From: Rossellomorea aquimaris
GTDB taxonomy: Bacteria > Bacillota > Bacilli > Bacillales > Bacillaceae_B
Direction of reading: 5' to 3'
NCBI RefSeq assembly: GCF_035590735.1
Contig: NZ_CP141595.1
Location: 1,235,001-1,299,000, forward strand
DNA: 64,000 bases
A program made the position numbers and the translations under genes. Shown here piece after piece: positions 8,367 to 17,089 of the stretch (the stretch's first letter is position 1; each line of letters starts with the position of its first letter). A model generated the notes under the pieces. It worked only from the letters and a program-made list of their open reading frames with translations. It was not told where the DNA came from and made no database searches.

Positions 8367-9140
8367 ATCACCGATCTAAATACATTATTTCGCAAAAGAA
8401 TACATTTTCCAACCACCGCGAAAATAACCTTTCAACAACTAGATACCATTTTAGAAGATACAGCTAAAAGCATCCCATTCGAAAATCTATGTGTTATCGG
8501 AAATACATTCACCGATCTTACCAAAGAAGATCTAATGAATAAAATGCTCGTGAAGAATGAAGGTGGCCTATGTTATGAATTGAATTCATTGTTTTATTTA
8601 TTTTTGATCGAAAATAAATTTGATGCATCTCTCGTTCGTGGAGTCGTTTACGATCATGATAAAGAGCAGTACCAGACGTTAGGAAGAACCCATGTGGCCA
8701 TTTTAGTCACTCATAAAGATACAACATATGTGATTGATACGGGTTTCGGAGGGAATCTCCCGTTAAAACCAGTACCATTATCGGGAGAAGCGGTTGTCTC
8801 TTCAAATGGGGAGTTTAGAGTTAAAGAGGTCGACAGTCCCCATGGAGATTATATTTTTGAAATGAAATTAAAGCATAAGCATTCGGAATGGAGAACCGGA
8901 TATGCTTTCGATTCGGGGGACCCCATAAAGGATGTCACTCAATTGAATGACATTCAAACAATTATTGCCACACATTCAGGTTCCCCTTTTAACAAGCATC
9001 CATTGCTGACAAAACGAACTGAAAACGGGAACGTCACGTTAACCGATACGTCCTTTACACAATGGATGGATGGAGAGTTGACGAAAGAGGAAATCGATCA
9101 TGAGGAATATAAAAAACTACTGAACATCTGGTTTAAATAA
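8367..9140 (+). CDS. nat: Arylamine N-acetyltransferase with an apparent ATC start codon
   Basis: Transfers acetyl from acetyl-CoA to arylamines/hydrazines. The first in-frame ATG is at 8535, but it would delete conserved N-terminal sequence: the frame upstream reads TDLNTLFRKRI...SIPFENL, the normal NAT N-terminus. No ATG, GTG or TTG exists in that frame there. An ATC at 8367 sits 6 nt after a GGAGGG Shine-Dalgarno. Starting there gives 257 residues and places the catalytic triad at C69, H109 and D124 (GGLCYE, RTHVAIL, VIDTGFGG); Cys69 is the position known in Salmonella NAT. So the gene is intact if ATC initiates, or start-damaged by one base if not. A terminator follows. Confidence 0.85.
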   Translation: MTDLNTLFRKRIHFPTTAKITFQQLDTILEDTAKSIPFENLCVIGNTFTDLTKEDLMNKMLVKNEGGLCYELNSLFYLFLIENKFDASLVRGVVYDHDKEQYQTLGRTHVAILVTHKDTTYVIDTGFGGNLPLKPVPLSGEAVVSSNGEFRVKEVDSPHGDYIFEMKLKHKHSEWRTGYAFDSGDPIKDVTQLNDIQTIIATHSGSPFNKHPLLTKRTENGNVTLTDTSFTQWMDGELTKEEIDHEEYKKLLNIWFK

Positions 9141-9147
9141 TTAGCAT

Positions 9148-9180
9148 AAAAAAGACTCAGAAAAATCTGAGTCAACTTTT
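9148..9180. terminator. Bidirectional Rho-independent terminator
   Basis: 8-bp stem GACTCAGA/TCTGAGTC with A-run on the left and T-run on the right. It serves both nat (+) and the small membrane gene on the minus strand. Confidence 0.8.
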
Positions 9181-9365
9181 TACTTTCCTAATATTTCCAA
9201 AATGCCTTTATATATAAGGAAAAGAGAGAATATGAGAATTGCCAATATGCCAATGACGTCCGTTACCGGGGTGATACTGGCTAAAAACGTACCTTCTAAA
9301 GGAACTTTCAACAATGCGAATCCGGATAAAATACCTGCTACTAATAAAAGAATAAAACGATCCAT
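9180..9365 (-). CDS. Small two-helix membrane protein, unknown function
   Basis: 61 residues, almost wholly two hydrophobic segments (about 4-20 and 32-55) joined by a short polar turn with VPLEGTFLASITP. GAGAGGAGG lies upstream of the ATG at 9365, and a shared terminator lies right after the stop, which supports a real gene. I do not recognise a family. The antisense open frame over the same bases lacks a Shine-Dalgarno and is treated as a shadow. Confidence 0.6.
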   Translation of the reverse strand: MDRFILLLVAGILSGFALLKVPLEGTFLASITPVTDVIGILAILIFSLFLIYKGILEILGK

Positions 9366-9456
9366 TCTGTCATGCCTCCTCTCAGGGTAGTATATGCCGG
9401 AGGGAAAGGGATGTTGAACCCAAGATTTGCGGTGTTGCCCAATTGTAAATTGACTT

Positions 9457-9708
9457 TTACACGGGCATAATGGAAACGATTTGTTGAATCCTTACGAAAA
9501 ATACAGAGTCACCGGCTTTAAGGGCAATATGATCTGGTTGAACCTCAATCAAGTCGCCTCTAATCGTATCTTTCGTTGTCTCCACAATGAGCATTTTTCC
9601 CATAACGGACTGCAGTCTGCTGACGACAAATGGATCAATTAACGTGGTATACGAAGTATTTACCTTCATGCCCTGGTTACGATCATAAGGGTGAAAATAG
9701 CTATACAT
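9457..9708 (-). CDS. DUF2642 (YuzF-like) small protein
   Basis: 83 residues from ATG 9708, chosen over the ATG at 9747 because GGAGGAG lies 8 nt before 9708. It begins MYSYFHPYDRNQG and has an Sm-like short beta core (GKMLIVETTKDTIRGDLIEV ... HIALKAGDSVFFVRIQQIVSIMP), the DUF2642 pattern common in Bacillus and sometimes linked to spore-coat proteins. Function unknown. It stands alone between two other minus-strand genes. Confidence 0.7.
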   Translation of the reverse strand: MYSYFHPYDRNQGMKVNTSYTTLIDPFVVSRLQSVMGKMLIVETTKDTIRGDLIEVQPDHIALKAGDSVFFVRIQQIVSIMPV

Positions 9709-9793
9709 GAAGCACTCTCCTCCAAGATGAAGTTTTAGGGTATTCATTCATTTGTATGTAGGAAGGGTGGTTTGTAGTATTATTCAAAGCACG

Positions 9794-9832
9794 AAAGGAA
9801 TGAACCCTGATGTAATGAGGGTCCATTCCTTT
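9794..9832 (-). terminator. Hairpin after the protease gene
   Basis: Stem AAAGGAATG/CATTCCTTT extended by ACCCT/AGGGT, lying just past the protease stop on the minus strand. The T-tract is weak. Confidence 0.55.
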
Positions 9833-9849
9833 AAATTCTGTCATGCTGC

Positions 9850-12800
9850 TTAGTTCAGTCCCAATTCCTCTAAAATCGAATCCAGCGTTTTTCCATCGGT
9901 TGATTCTACTGGAACTGGGGCATCCTTAACATGCTCATTCTGTAACAGATAGTTCTCTTGAACAAACTTCATATCATTCGCATCCACCACCTCATCAAAA
10001 TTGATGTCGGCAGCACGATTATTTGTATTCCAGGCATCCTGAATAGCGATGGCATCATGGATGTCGATGACGTTATCCTGGTTGACATCTCCTCCAACAG
10101 GTTTCATGTTGCTGACTCTATGATATTTTCCATAAAGTTCTCCATTGTACTCATAACCGATTTTCTCATTATTCTTCTTAGTTAAGAAGTGGCCTGGAAG
10201 TGTTACAGTTATATCATAAGGGTCTTTGTTTAATGGAAGTTTCTCAATGGAGTACTCACCATTATCTGTGATGGATGATGGTGTAAAGACGTCTCCTGTT
10301 GAATTTTTGAATTCTACAGTTGCACCTGCTTTTGACCAATCCTTCTTGGCATTGTAGCCATTCCCGCTATCAAATCCTTCAGGGCTTAAGAATCCCTTAA
10401 TTGAATTAAAGTCAGGATTTACAGTGAACCCAGCACCAGCATGCAATAGAGTCATTGTTTCATTGTTAGAATTTGTAACGGTTACCGTCGGATCTAATCC
10501 ATCCTCTTTCGTGAAGATTTCATCTTGAAGTTTTACGTGCACCTCAACGATCGCACTATGATCGAATGATTGAACAGGTTCATTGAAGGTGACTTTAATT
10601 TGATTTCCTTCAAGTGTCAGGGACGCTTTATCTAGAAACTCTCCGGATAGTTTGGCATCGATCACTTCAGGTTTTTTTCCGTATTGATCTTCAAATGTCC
10701 AGGTGGCTTCCTTTGCATCCTGAACATTATCCAGTACTAAGGCTGCCTTTACGGTTTCACCTGTTACAGCGGTATCGACATCGGTTTTCAGATACGCGTT
10801 CGGTGTACCTTCTTTAATGAAGAAATAGTTCTTCAACGGGCTATTGTTCCCGGCCATATCATACCCCTTCATTCTAAAGTTGAGGGCTTCCACATTCTCA
10901 TTCATCGCAATTTCTTCGACAAACTTACCATTCTCATTCATGTAAAGCGGGGATGAAGGGAATGGTGAATTCCAATAATAAATCATAAAGTTTTTGGATT
11001 GATCTGCGTCAATTCCTGCTGCTTGCATGTCTTCAATAAGTGGATCTGTAATTTCAATCTCCAAAGGATACGTTTCCTGACCTGGCTGATATTCAAGGAA
11101 CGGGGACTCACCATCCAGGGAACTCTTGAATGCAGGACCTTCAATATCGATATAGAAATGCTCTGTTTTTGTTTTCACTTTGCCTTTTGGATCTGTCGTC
11201 GCATACTTGATTTTATAGTGTCCAGGTTTAGCGATGGTCATTTCTTCTGAAACCGGATTTTTCTTATCGCCGGTAAATGCGTAATAGCCACCCTGGAATG
11301 CTCTTAGTAAGTAGTTGTTATCCAGCAGAGCACCCTGCAAATCAAATGTACCGATTAATCCTAAATCTTCCCCTGTTTCCCCATCCTGAAGGATCACATC
11401 CATGCTTTCCATCGGTGAACTCAGGTTGAATTCAACAAGTGCCCATGGGTAGCGGAATGAATCAAATCCGTGAGTATAGTGAGAAGGCGCAAAGGTAGGT
11501 GATAATAGTTCAAGTGTGTTAAAGCCTTCCTCTGATCTTTTCACGCTAAATGGTACGCGGTAGCTTTCTGTTTGATCATTACGGTTTGTAACGACAAGGT
11601 ATCCCTCGTAAACCCCTTTCGCAGCGGTTTTTGGCATTGTCAGGAAGAGATTTGAAGACTTTTTGTTGCCTCCGTTCACCTTAATGGACTTGTCTGAAGT
11701 GACTTCAACTCCATTTTCTTTGAGACTAAGGGTGCCTTCCTGCACATTTTCTTCAAATGTTATGTCAAAGGTTTTCTTTTCATCACTGTTATTTGTGATG
11801 TCAAAGCTTTTTTGTACACGGAGGTGATCCCCTTCGGCCACCACCTGATTTCCAAAGCTCAATCCACCAGTCGGATTATCGATTGCAATCAGTTCTTCGC
11901 CGCTGGGAAGCAACGTCTCATCGTTTATTTGGATCGTTGTTTGACTGTGAAGGGCTTGATACGGATCCACTCTTCCTGCACCAACCTCAAATACGCTGTA
12001 ACTTCCCTTCATAGGATCAGAAGAGTTCATGAGAATGGTTTTAATATCAGCAGGCTCGAGATCCGGATTCTCTCCTAATAGTAATGCTGCAACCCCCGCT
12101 GTGAAAGGAGAAGCCATTGAGGTCCCTGATAATCTTGAGTAAGCATACTGATAGTCATCGGTGTTTTCAGGATCGATCATAAAAGAAGGGAACGTCGATA
12201 GAACACTGACCCCGGGGGCTACCACTTCAGGTTTCATATCCAAGCTCTTGTTAACGGGACCTCTTGAACTGAAATCGGCTAACTGGTCGCCTTCTGTAAA
12301 GCTTTCATCTAAGTTCGTAAACGTGAAGCTGGATGTGCCACTTGCGATCGCTGCTTTTAATTCTTCCCCGGCAGCCTTTGTCATCGAGAAGGCCGGGACA
12401 TAATGCGCTGATTCACCAAGGTTATAACCTACATGACCTTCTGTACTGTTATACATGATCACGGCTTTAGCACCATGTTCTTTGGCGAATTTCACTTTGT
12501 CATTCAGTGCGAAATTTCCTCGCTGAACAAAAGCGATCTTTCCTTCGACATTTTTATTCTCATAGTCTGCTTCATACCCCAGGCCAACATCTACTAACTC
12601 TAATGATTGATCGTCGAGACTGGTAAATGCATGAGCGAATCCTCTAGCCATACTCACAATGTCCGTTGACCAGCCATCTGTCGTCTGACCGATAAAAGTG
12701 GTTTGGGAAACAGGGACATCACTCGCTCCGACTGTCAAAGCTAAAGCAGCTGTACCAGGAGAGCCAAGGGTAAAGTCATTTGGTCCTGCATTCCCTGCTG

Positions 12801-13926
12801 AAACAACGGCCGTTACACCGCTTAATACGGCATAGTTAAGGGCGGTACTTGTGGGGTAATAAGGATCATTGACACTTGCTCCCAATGAAAGGTTGATGAC
12901 ATCCATTCCATCTTGTATCGATTTCTCAATTCCTGCAAGGACGTCTTCCGTGTAACCACTCCCGTAAGGACCAAGGACACGATACACATATAGGTCTGCA
13001 TCTGGAGCAACACCCTCTACCGATACTTCACTAACATTCTCATTTTGTCCTACGATGGTTCCGGATACATGAGTACCATGAGAAGTATAATAGGAATTTC
13101 CCGTATAACTGAACTCTGGTTCACTCGTACTCTTCCAATCTTCATACGTTGCTTCCATTGGGTCCGTATCATCGTCAACAAAGTCATATCCGCCTTTGTA
13201 GGCATCTTTTAAATCAGGATGGTTATAGTCAACGCCTGTGTCAATCACACCGACTTTGATTCCGTCTCCTGTGATTCCTTCCTTATGTAATTCATCCACT
13301 TTTAAATAAGGAATGCTTTCAACAGATGTTGTGATTTCACGGTCTACATCATTAGGAAGATCTTGTTGAACCGGATCGACAGTATAGGTCTGGTTTTTAA
13401 ATACAGCTTTGACGGCTTTGGATTTAAGCAGGTGTTCTACTTGATTGGCCGGAAGGGTCATCGCCACACCGTTATATGCTTCTCTATAGGTTTGGGTGAT
13501 TTTCGGTTCAATCTTTTTCCCTTTTACAAGACTAGTAGATAGATGTTTCGCAACATCTTCTTTAAAAATCTTATGTTCTTTCTCCACTTGGTCTTTGGCG
13601 TCTTCTTTCTTTACTGTTTTTCCTTTTACTGCAGCTTCTAGTACCGCTACATGCCCAGGCTTGGATTGAAATTGAACGATAACGGAGATCTCTTCACCGG
13701 ATGCCAATTCATTCGGTTGAAATCCTTGGAGACCCTCTGCGCTATTTAATTCTAATTGTTGCAGGGCTTGTCTTTGCTCTTCTGTCAAAGAAGATAACAT
13801 CGTTTCCGCTTTCCAATCCGCCGCTGTGGCTGTTGGAGAGGAGTAGCTTGATACTGGGGACAAAAGTAACCCTGTGGATAGTGCAATCAAAGCTGATTTC
13901 TTTGCGATGGAAGATCCATTCATCAT
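9850..13926 (-). CDS. Very large secreted subtilisin-like (Vpr-type) serine protease with cohesin-like and dockerin domains
   Basis: 1358 residues against about 806 in B. subtilis Vpr. Order: signal peptide (1 to about 37), I9 propeptide (about 60-165), S8 catalytic domain with D229 (VIDTGVD), H283 (SHGTHVSG) and S603 (GTSMAS), a PA domain inserted at about 450-530, Fn3-like and other beta domains, a cohesin-like beta-sandwich at about 1043-1190 (TAVTGETVKAALVLDNV), a carboxypeptidase-regulatory-like segment, and a type I dockerin at about 1279-1334 with two Ca-binding loops (DVNQDNVIDIHD, DINFDEVVDAND). All catalytic residues are present, so it should be an active extracellular endoprotease. 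The HTH-TPR regulator upstream on the same strand may control it. Dockerin plus cohesin-like modules in a non-cellulosomal Bacillus protein is unusual. Confidence 0.92.
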   Translation of the reverse strand: MMNGSSIAKKSALIALSTGLLLSPVSSYSSPTATAADWKAETMLSSLTEEQRQALQQLELNSAEGLQGFQPNELASGEEISVIVQFQSKPGHVAVLEAAVKGKTVKKEDAKDQVEKEHKIFKEDVAKHLSTSLVKGKKIEPKITQTYREAYNGVAMTLPANQVEHLLKSKAVKAVFKNQTYTVDPVQQDLPNDVDREITTSVESIPYLKVDELHKEGITGDGIKVGVIDTGVDYNHPDLKDAYKGGYDFVDDDTDPMEATYEDWKSTSEPEFSYTGNSYYTSHGTHVSGTIVGQNENVSEVSVEGVAPDADLYVYRVLGPYGSGYTEDVLAGIEKSIQDGMDVINLSLGASVNDPYYPTSTALNYAVLSGVTAVVSAGNAGPNDFTLGSPGTAALALTVGASDVPVSQTTFIGQTTDGWSTDIVSMARGFAHAFTSLDDQSLELVDVGLGYEADYENKNVEGKIAFVQRGNFALNDKVKFAKEHGAKAVIMYNSTEGHVGYNLGESAHYVPAFSMTKAAGEELKAAIASGTSSFTFTNLDESFTEGDQLADFSSRGPVNKSLDMKPEVVAPGVSVLSTFPSFMIDPENTDDYQYAYSRLSGTSMASPFTAGVAALLLGENPDLEPADIKTILMNSSDPMKGSYSVFEVGAGRVDPYQALHSQTTIQINDETLLPSGEELIAIDNPTGGLSFGNQVVAEGDHLRVQKSFDITNNSDEKKTFDITFEENVQEGTLSLKENGVEVTSDKSIKVNGGNKKSSNLFLTMPKTAAKGVYEGYLVVTNRNDQTESYRVPFSVKRSEEGFNTLELLSPTFAPSHYTHGFDSFRYPWALVEFNLSSPMESMDVILQDGETGEDLGLIGTFDLQGALLDNNYLLRAFQGGYYAFTGDKKNPVSEEMTIAKPGHYKIKYATTDPKGKVKTKTEHFYIDIEGPAFKSSLDGESPFLEYQPGQETYPLEIEITDPLIEDMQAAGIDADQSKNFMIYYWNSPFPSSPLYMNENGKFVEEIAMNENVEALNFRMKGYDMAGNNSPLKNYFFIKEGTPNAYLKTDVDTAVTGETVKAALVLDNVQDAKEATWTFEDQYGKKPEVIDAKLSGEFLDKASLTLEGNQIKVTFNEPVQSFDHSAIVEVHVKLQDEIFTKEDGLDPTVTVTNSNNETMTLLHAGAGFTVNPDFNSIKGFLSPEGFDSGNGYNAKKDWSKAGATVEFKNSTGDVFTPSSITDNGEYSIEKLPLNKDPYDITVTLPGHFLTKKNNEKIGYEYNGELYGKYHRVSNMKPVGGDVNQDNVIDIHDAIAIQDAWNTNNRAADINFDEVVDANDMKFVQENYLLQNEHVKDAPVPVESTDGKTLDSILEELGLN

Positions 13927-14182
13927 TTCTACCTCTTTTCTGTAGTTGTTAGTTAGATAATTCTAAAGATTATTGCAATTTATATTGTAAATTCAAATCT
14001 GTCATGTTTGTATGGGGGTTTGTTTAGTGACTATTTAACTACTCATTGGAATCGAACGATTATTTATCTTCTGATTTTGAGGAGGGTGTAGGAGGAAAGT
14101 TGCGAAATAATGACGTTGAGTTGGGGTTGTAAATGGAACCAAACAAATAGAGTTACTTTACAATCAATGTGAAATCAGTCAA
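13927..14182. other. Intergenic region upstream of the protease
   Basis: No gene of convincing length. It must hold the minus-strand promoter for the protease, but I could not pick one -35/-10 pair with confidence. A plus-strand AGGAGG at 14090-14095 precedes very short frames of 10-20 codons that I do not call as genes. Confidence 0.4.
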
Positions 14183-14219
14183 ATAAAAAATGATAAAAGA
14201 AAACATCCTTTTATCATTC
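14183..14219 (-). terminator. Rho-independent terminator after the HTH-TPR regulator
   Basis: 11-bp stem AATGATAAAAG/CTTTTATCATT followed on the minus strand by TTTTTATTT. Confidence 0.8.
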
Positions 14220-14228
14220 ATAGTGGTA

Positions 14229-15479
14229 TTACTCTAATTCGTAATAGCTTATTTCATTGGACATTTTATCGGATGCAAGTTGGAATCCTTTCTCTGTTTG
14301 CCCGGTTTTTACATAATATAAAAATAGTTGTCTTTCATAATGCTGATACATCAACTGGCTCCCCGTTTTTCTGAAATGGGGGAGAGCTGTACGTTCAATA
14401 TACTCATATAATTCATATTCATTCTCATTTATGGTAAGTAAGTAAATCTCAAAGAATACATGACTTGGATCCCGGTGCTGGGAGGCCATATTCAGTCCTT
14501 TTGTCGCTAAGTGATTGAGTTCCCGGGAAGATAGTAGATTCCCTTTCATACAAGCAAGTATATATCCACTGAGCGTGACTAAATAATGTGATGCCGGCGT
14601 TTCGTCATTGATAAGATTTAATGCTTCTTCATAGGATGCCTTTGATTCAGAATATCGTTTTCTCCTAAAATATTCGAATCCAAGATTGTTATGTATCTTA
14701 TGCGCCCGATCGTTTGAATTGACTGATTCACAGACTCTGAGGAGCTTATCATACTGTTGTTTTGTTTCTTCCATATCAAAGGGTTCCTTGGCATTCAATT
14801 GGATTAAAATTAAGGTTTCAGAATCGATGACCCTCAGGATATTCAAAGTTTTTTGGAAAAAATGCAAAGCTCTTTGTCCATAATAATAGGCAAAGGTATT
14901 TGAATGAATGGAATGATACGCTAACGCCAAATGAAAATAATATTCGGAGTTGGGATATTCATCGTCAATCTGTTTCAATACATTTATGCAAGTGTTAAAT
15001 TGTCTTGTTGAATGATAGTAGATCCCTTTGACATGAAGTAATAAATTTTGTTCGAAAGGGGATAGAGAATAGTTTTTGTTTTCGAACATGCCCAGGATTT
15101 CCTTGGCTTTTCCATGCTTGTTTAAAAATAAATAATATCTTGCCAGGAAAAGGTTGTATTGAATGATGAAGTCAGATAGAAACCTTAAAGGTTCCTTTTC
15201 AATTTCAGCTTTAAGTTGATGGATGTCATTGGTTCGAATCATAATAATCGCATCGTTCCATTCTGATAGTTTAGCCTGTAAGGAATGATAGCGGGACCGT
15301 TCAACATCCATATTGATTCCAAGCTTCCTTGCGAGTAGATCAGTAATTTCAGTTGAATACTCTGTGATGCCCCTTTCGATTTTACTTAAATGTGTGGTGG
15401 AGCAGATTCCCTGTGCAAGCTGCTCCTGAGTCAAACCCGAATCTTCGCGATGAAATTTGATTAATTTACCTTCTATCAT
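14229..15479 (-). CDS. HTH regulator with TPR sensor domain (RRNPP/PlcR-NprR-like)
   Basis: 416 residues: an N-terminal XRE-type helix-turn-helix (TQEQLAQGICSTTHLSKIERG, first 60 residues) followed by about 350 residues of tetratricopeptide-type helical repeats (YFHLALAYHS, NNLGFEYFRRKRYSESKASYEEAL). This is the architecture of PlcR, NprR and related peptide-sensing regulators of exoproteases. It lies directly upstream of, and on the same strand as, the giant secreted protease, but has its own terminator. No convincing secreted signal-peptide precursor was found next to it, so peptide sensing is an inference. Confidence 0.75.
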   Translation of the reverse strand: MIEGKLIKFHREDSGLTQEQLAQGICSTTHLSKIERGITEYSTEITDLLARKLGINMDVERSRYHSLQAKLSEWNDAIIMIRTNDIHQLKAEIEKEPLRFLSDFIIQYNLFLARYYLFLNKHGKAKEILGMFENKNYSLSPFEQNLLLHVKGIYYHSTRQFNTCINVLKQIDDEYPNSEYYFHLALAYHSIHSNTFAYYYGQRALHFFQKTLNILRVIDSETLILIQLNAKEPFDMEETKQQYDKLLRVCESVNSNDRAHKIHNNLGFEYFRRKRYSESKASYEEALNLINDETPASHYLVTLSGYILACMKGNLLSSRELNHLATKGLNMASQHRDPSHVFFEIYLLTINENEYELYEYIERTALPHFRKTGSQLMYQHYERQLFLYYVKTGQTEKGFQLASDKMSNEISYYELE

Positions 15480-15601
15480 AGTACACCCCGAGTAATCTGT
15501 TTATTTATCATTATAGGGAAATATCTTTGTTTGTTCTATAGATGGGGGACAAGACGGAGGTCTGAAGGCAATAACATCCAAATCCAATAGAAGCTGCGTT
15601 A

Positions 15602-16264
15602 CTAAACTGATTTTCTTTCTTCCACATCCAGTTCAATCTGCACTTCATTCACCAATTGGGGGGAATCCTGTATGATTTTTCCGATATAAATGAAACCAGC
15701 CACGGTAATCCCGGACATGATCCAGCTAAAGGCTTGGCGGATAATGATCCCTTTATCGAATGCTTCAACCCCATACTCCAGGATAAGCCATGCTTTAACA
15801 AATGCCAGAATCCCACTTCTTAAGGCAAAACATAGAGTGATTAATTTAAAGATTCGATAGAGAGGCTTTTTATAGTAGAGTCGCTTACAAAAGGTACGGT
15901 CGTATCCTTGAAGTTCTGCGAAGTCAAGACCAAAAAAAAGGGGAATCGGTTTTCGGAACAACATGGTGATGAAGAAAAATAAACTTAAAGCAGCGGAATA
16001 GTATACATTATTCCATAAGAGTTGGATGGAGGTACCAGCCAGTACGTCAATCAGAGTACCGACAATCAGCGTGATTAAAATGAACAAGCCAAATGTATTT
16101 ACTTTCTTCATTTCTATAAAACGATAAACTGTATAGATGATTCCTGGAACAGAAGAAAGGAGCATGGCATAATAATCCCCAATGTAATCCCTCATGATAT
16201 TCCATACGAAAAGGGGGAGTGCTACATAAATCAACAAGTCCAATAAGACAAAATTTCTTTTCAA
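15602..16264 (-). CDS. VC0807-like multi-pass membrane protein
   Basis: 220 residues with about six hydrophobic segments and a charged C-terminus (DVEERKSV). The pattern (N-terminal LLIYVALPLFVWN, a middle LFRKPIPLFFGLDFAE, and a late SWIMSGITVAGFIYIGKII) fits the VC0807 family, whose function is not known. The start is TTG at 16264 with AGAGGG 6-8 nt before it. No operon partner is evident. Confidence 0.6.
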   Translation of the reverse strand: MKRNFVLLDLLIYVALPLFVWNIMRDYIGDYYAMLLSSVPGIIYTVYRFIEMKKVNTFGLFILITLIVGTLIDVLAGTSIQLLWNNVYYSAALSLFFFITMLFRKPIPLFFGLDFAELQGYDRTFCKRLYYKKPLYRIFKLITLCFALRSGILAFVKAWLILEYGVEAFDKGIIIRQAFSWIMSGITVAGFIYIGKIIQDSPQLVNEVQIELDVEERKSV

Positions 16265-16332
16265 CTTTATCCCTCTTCCTTTTATTTACTAATACTATTT
16301 ATACGGACAAAAAGTGGAAGAAGTTTCACAAT

Positions 16333-16458
16333 ATGAGTTGGTTTTTGAGAAAAGGGTTGATTGAAGATGAAGGGGTCAAGATGAATAAAAAGGTCGAGGA
16401 AACTAGTCAGGAAACTTCGGTGCCGGTTTCAAATGATCTTTTTACATTAAAGCAGTAA
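16333..16458 (+). CDS. Possible small protein of 41 residues
   Basis: Open frame MSWFLRKGLIEDEGVKMNKK... ending DLFTLKQ, immediately followed by a strong plus-strand terminator, which suggests that something here is transcribed rightward. GGAAGAAG lies about 11 nt before ATG 16333; an alternative start is ATG 16381 (AAGGGGT upstream), giving 25 residues. No family recognised. The terminator is the main support. Confidence 0.35.
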   Translation: MSWFLRKGLIEDEGVKMNKKVEETSQETSVPVSNDLFTLKQ

Positions 16459-16491
16459 AGGGAGGGGGACGAACCCCCTTCCTTGTTTTTT
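16458..16491 (+). terminator. Rho-independent terminator
   Basis: 11-bp G/C-rich stem (AAGGGAGGGGG/CCCCCTTCCTT, one mismatch) followed by TTTTTT. It lies directly after the 41-residue frame and just downstream of the convergent thioesterase gene. Confidence 0.75.
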
Positions 16492-16963
16492 ACAGTATCA
16501 GCGCACGAGTCTTGCGATGTTCTTTTCGAAGTGGAGCGGTTTGGAAGAGCCTTGTTTCTTCTTCCGTCTGTGGTATGACCCTTGGTACTGGCTTAGGCTT
16601 ACCTTTTTCATCAACGGCGACCATTGTCAGGAATGATTCCGTCGTCAGTGTTTTGACACTCGTTACGAGATTCGTAGAGTACACCTTTACATACACTTCC
16701 ATTGATGTCCTGCCTGTGGAAGTGACGTATGCTTCCAGGCTTAAAGCGTCGCCAACCGTGGCAGACGATAAGAAGTCCACCGAGTCAATCGATGCCGTAA
16801 CGACGACTGAACTTGAATGTTTCATGGCGGATAGCGCCGCAATCTCATCAATATAGGAAAGGACCTTCCCTCCAAAGATGGTCTGCATATGATTGGTGTC
16901 AGGCGGCAATACCAATTTTGTTTGTATGGTTCGTGAACGTTCCACTGAATAGGCTTGCTCCAT
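16490..16963 (-). CDS. ykhA: Acyl-CoA thioesterase, YkhA-type hotdog protein
   Basis: 157 residues, a single hotdog domain. Conserved features: LVLPPDTNHMQTIFGGKVLSYIDE near the N-terminus (catalytic Asn and the FGG turn of acyl-CoA hydrolases), ASIDSVDFLSSATVGD in the middle, and a STGRTSMEVYVKV strand. It hydrolyses fatty or short acyl-CoA to free acid and CoA in the cytosol. GGAGATGAG precedes ATG 16963. Upstream on the same strand lie an intrinsic terminator (16994-17025) and a cobalamin riboswitch, so its expression seems to be B12-responsive, which is not a usual assignment for this family. Confidence 0.88.
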   Translation of the reverse strand: MEQAYSVERSRTIQTKLVLPPDTNHMQTIFGGKVLSYIDEIAALSAMKHSSSVVVTASIDSVDFLSSATVGDALSLEAYVTSTGRTSMEVYVKVYSTNLVTSVKTLTTESFLTMVAVDEKGKPKPVPRVIPQTEEETRLFQTAPLRKEHRKTRALIL

Positions 16964-16993
16964 TTTCTCATCTCCCTGTTTGTAGTATGAAAC

Positions 16994-17025
16994 AAAAAAG
17001 CATCTCCTTTTGAAAAAGAAGATGC
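16994..17025 (-). terminator. Intrinsic terminator of the cobalamin riboswitch
   Basis: On the minus strand, a 10-bp stem (GCATCTTCTT/AAGGAGATGC, one G-U pair) is followed by six T. It lies between the B12 aptamer and the thioesterase start, about 30 nt before that ATG, as expected for the expression platform of a transcriptional riboswitch. Confidence 0.8.
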
Positions 17026-17027
17026 GG

Positions 17028-17078
17028 CTATTCCAATCGACCGTTCAGAGTATAGTGATTCCCCTGGTGACGTCTCAT
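17028..17078 (-). other. Possible 16-codon leader ORF between B12 aptamer and terminator
   Basis: Minus-strand ATG at 17078 with an AGGAGG 11 nt upstream opens MRRHQGNHYTLNGRLE and stops 2 nt before the terminator stem. It could be a leader peptide or chance; the AGGAGG may instead be part of riboswitch structure. Confidence 0.25.
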
Positions 17079-17089
17079 TAGCGCAACAC

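Noticed and set aside
14090..14172. Short plus-strand frames after AGGAGG as a signal-peptide gene for the HTH-TPR regulator
   Set aside because: 10-20 codons, no signal sequence, poor spacing for the ATG frame.
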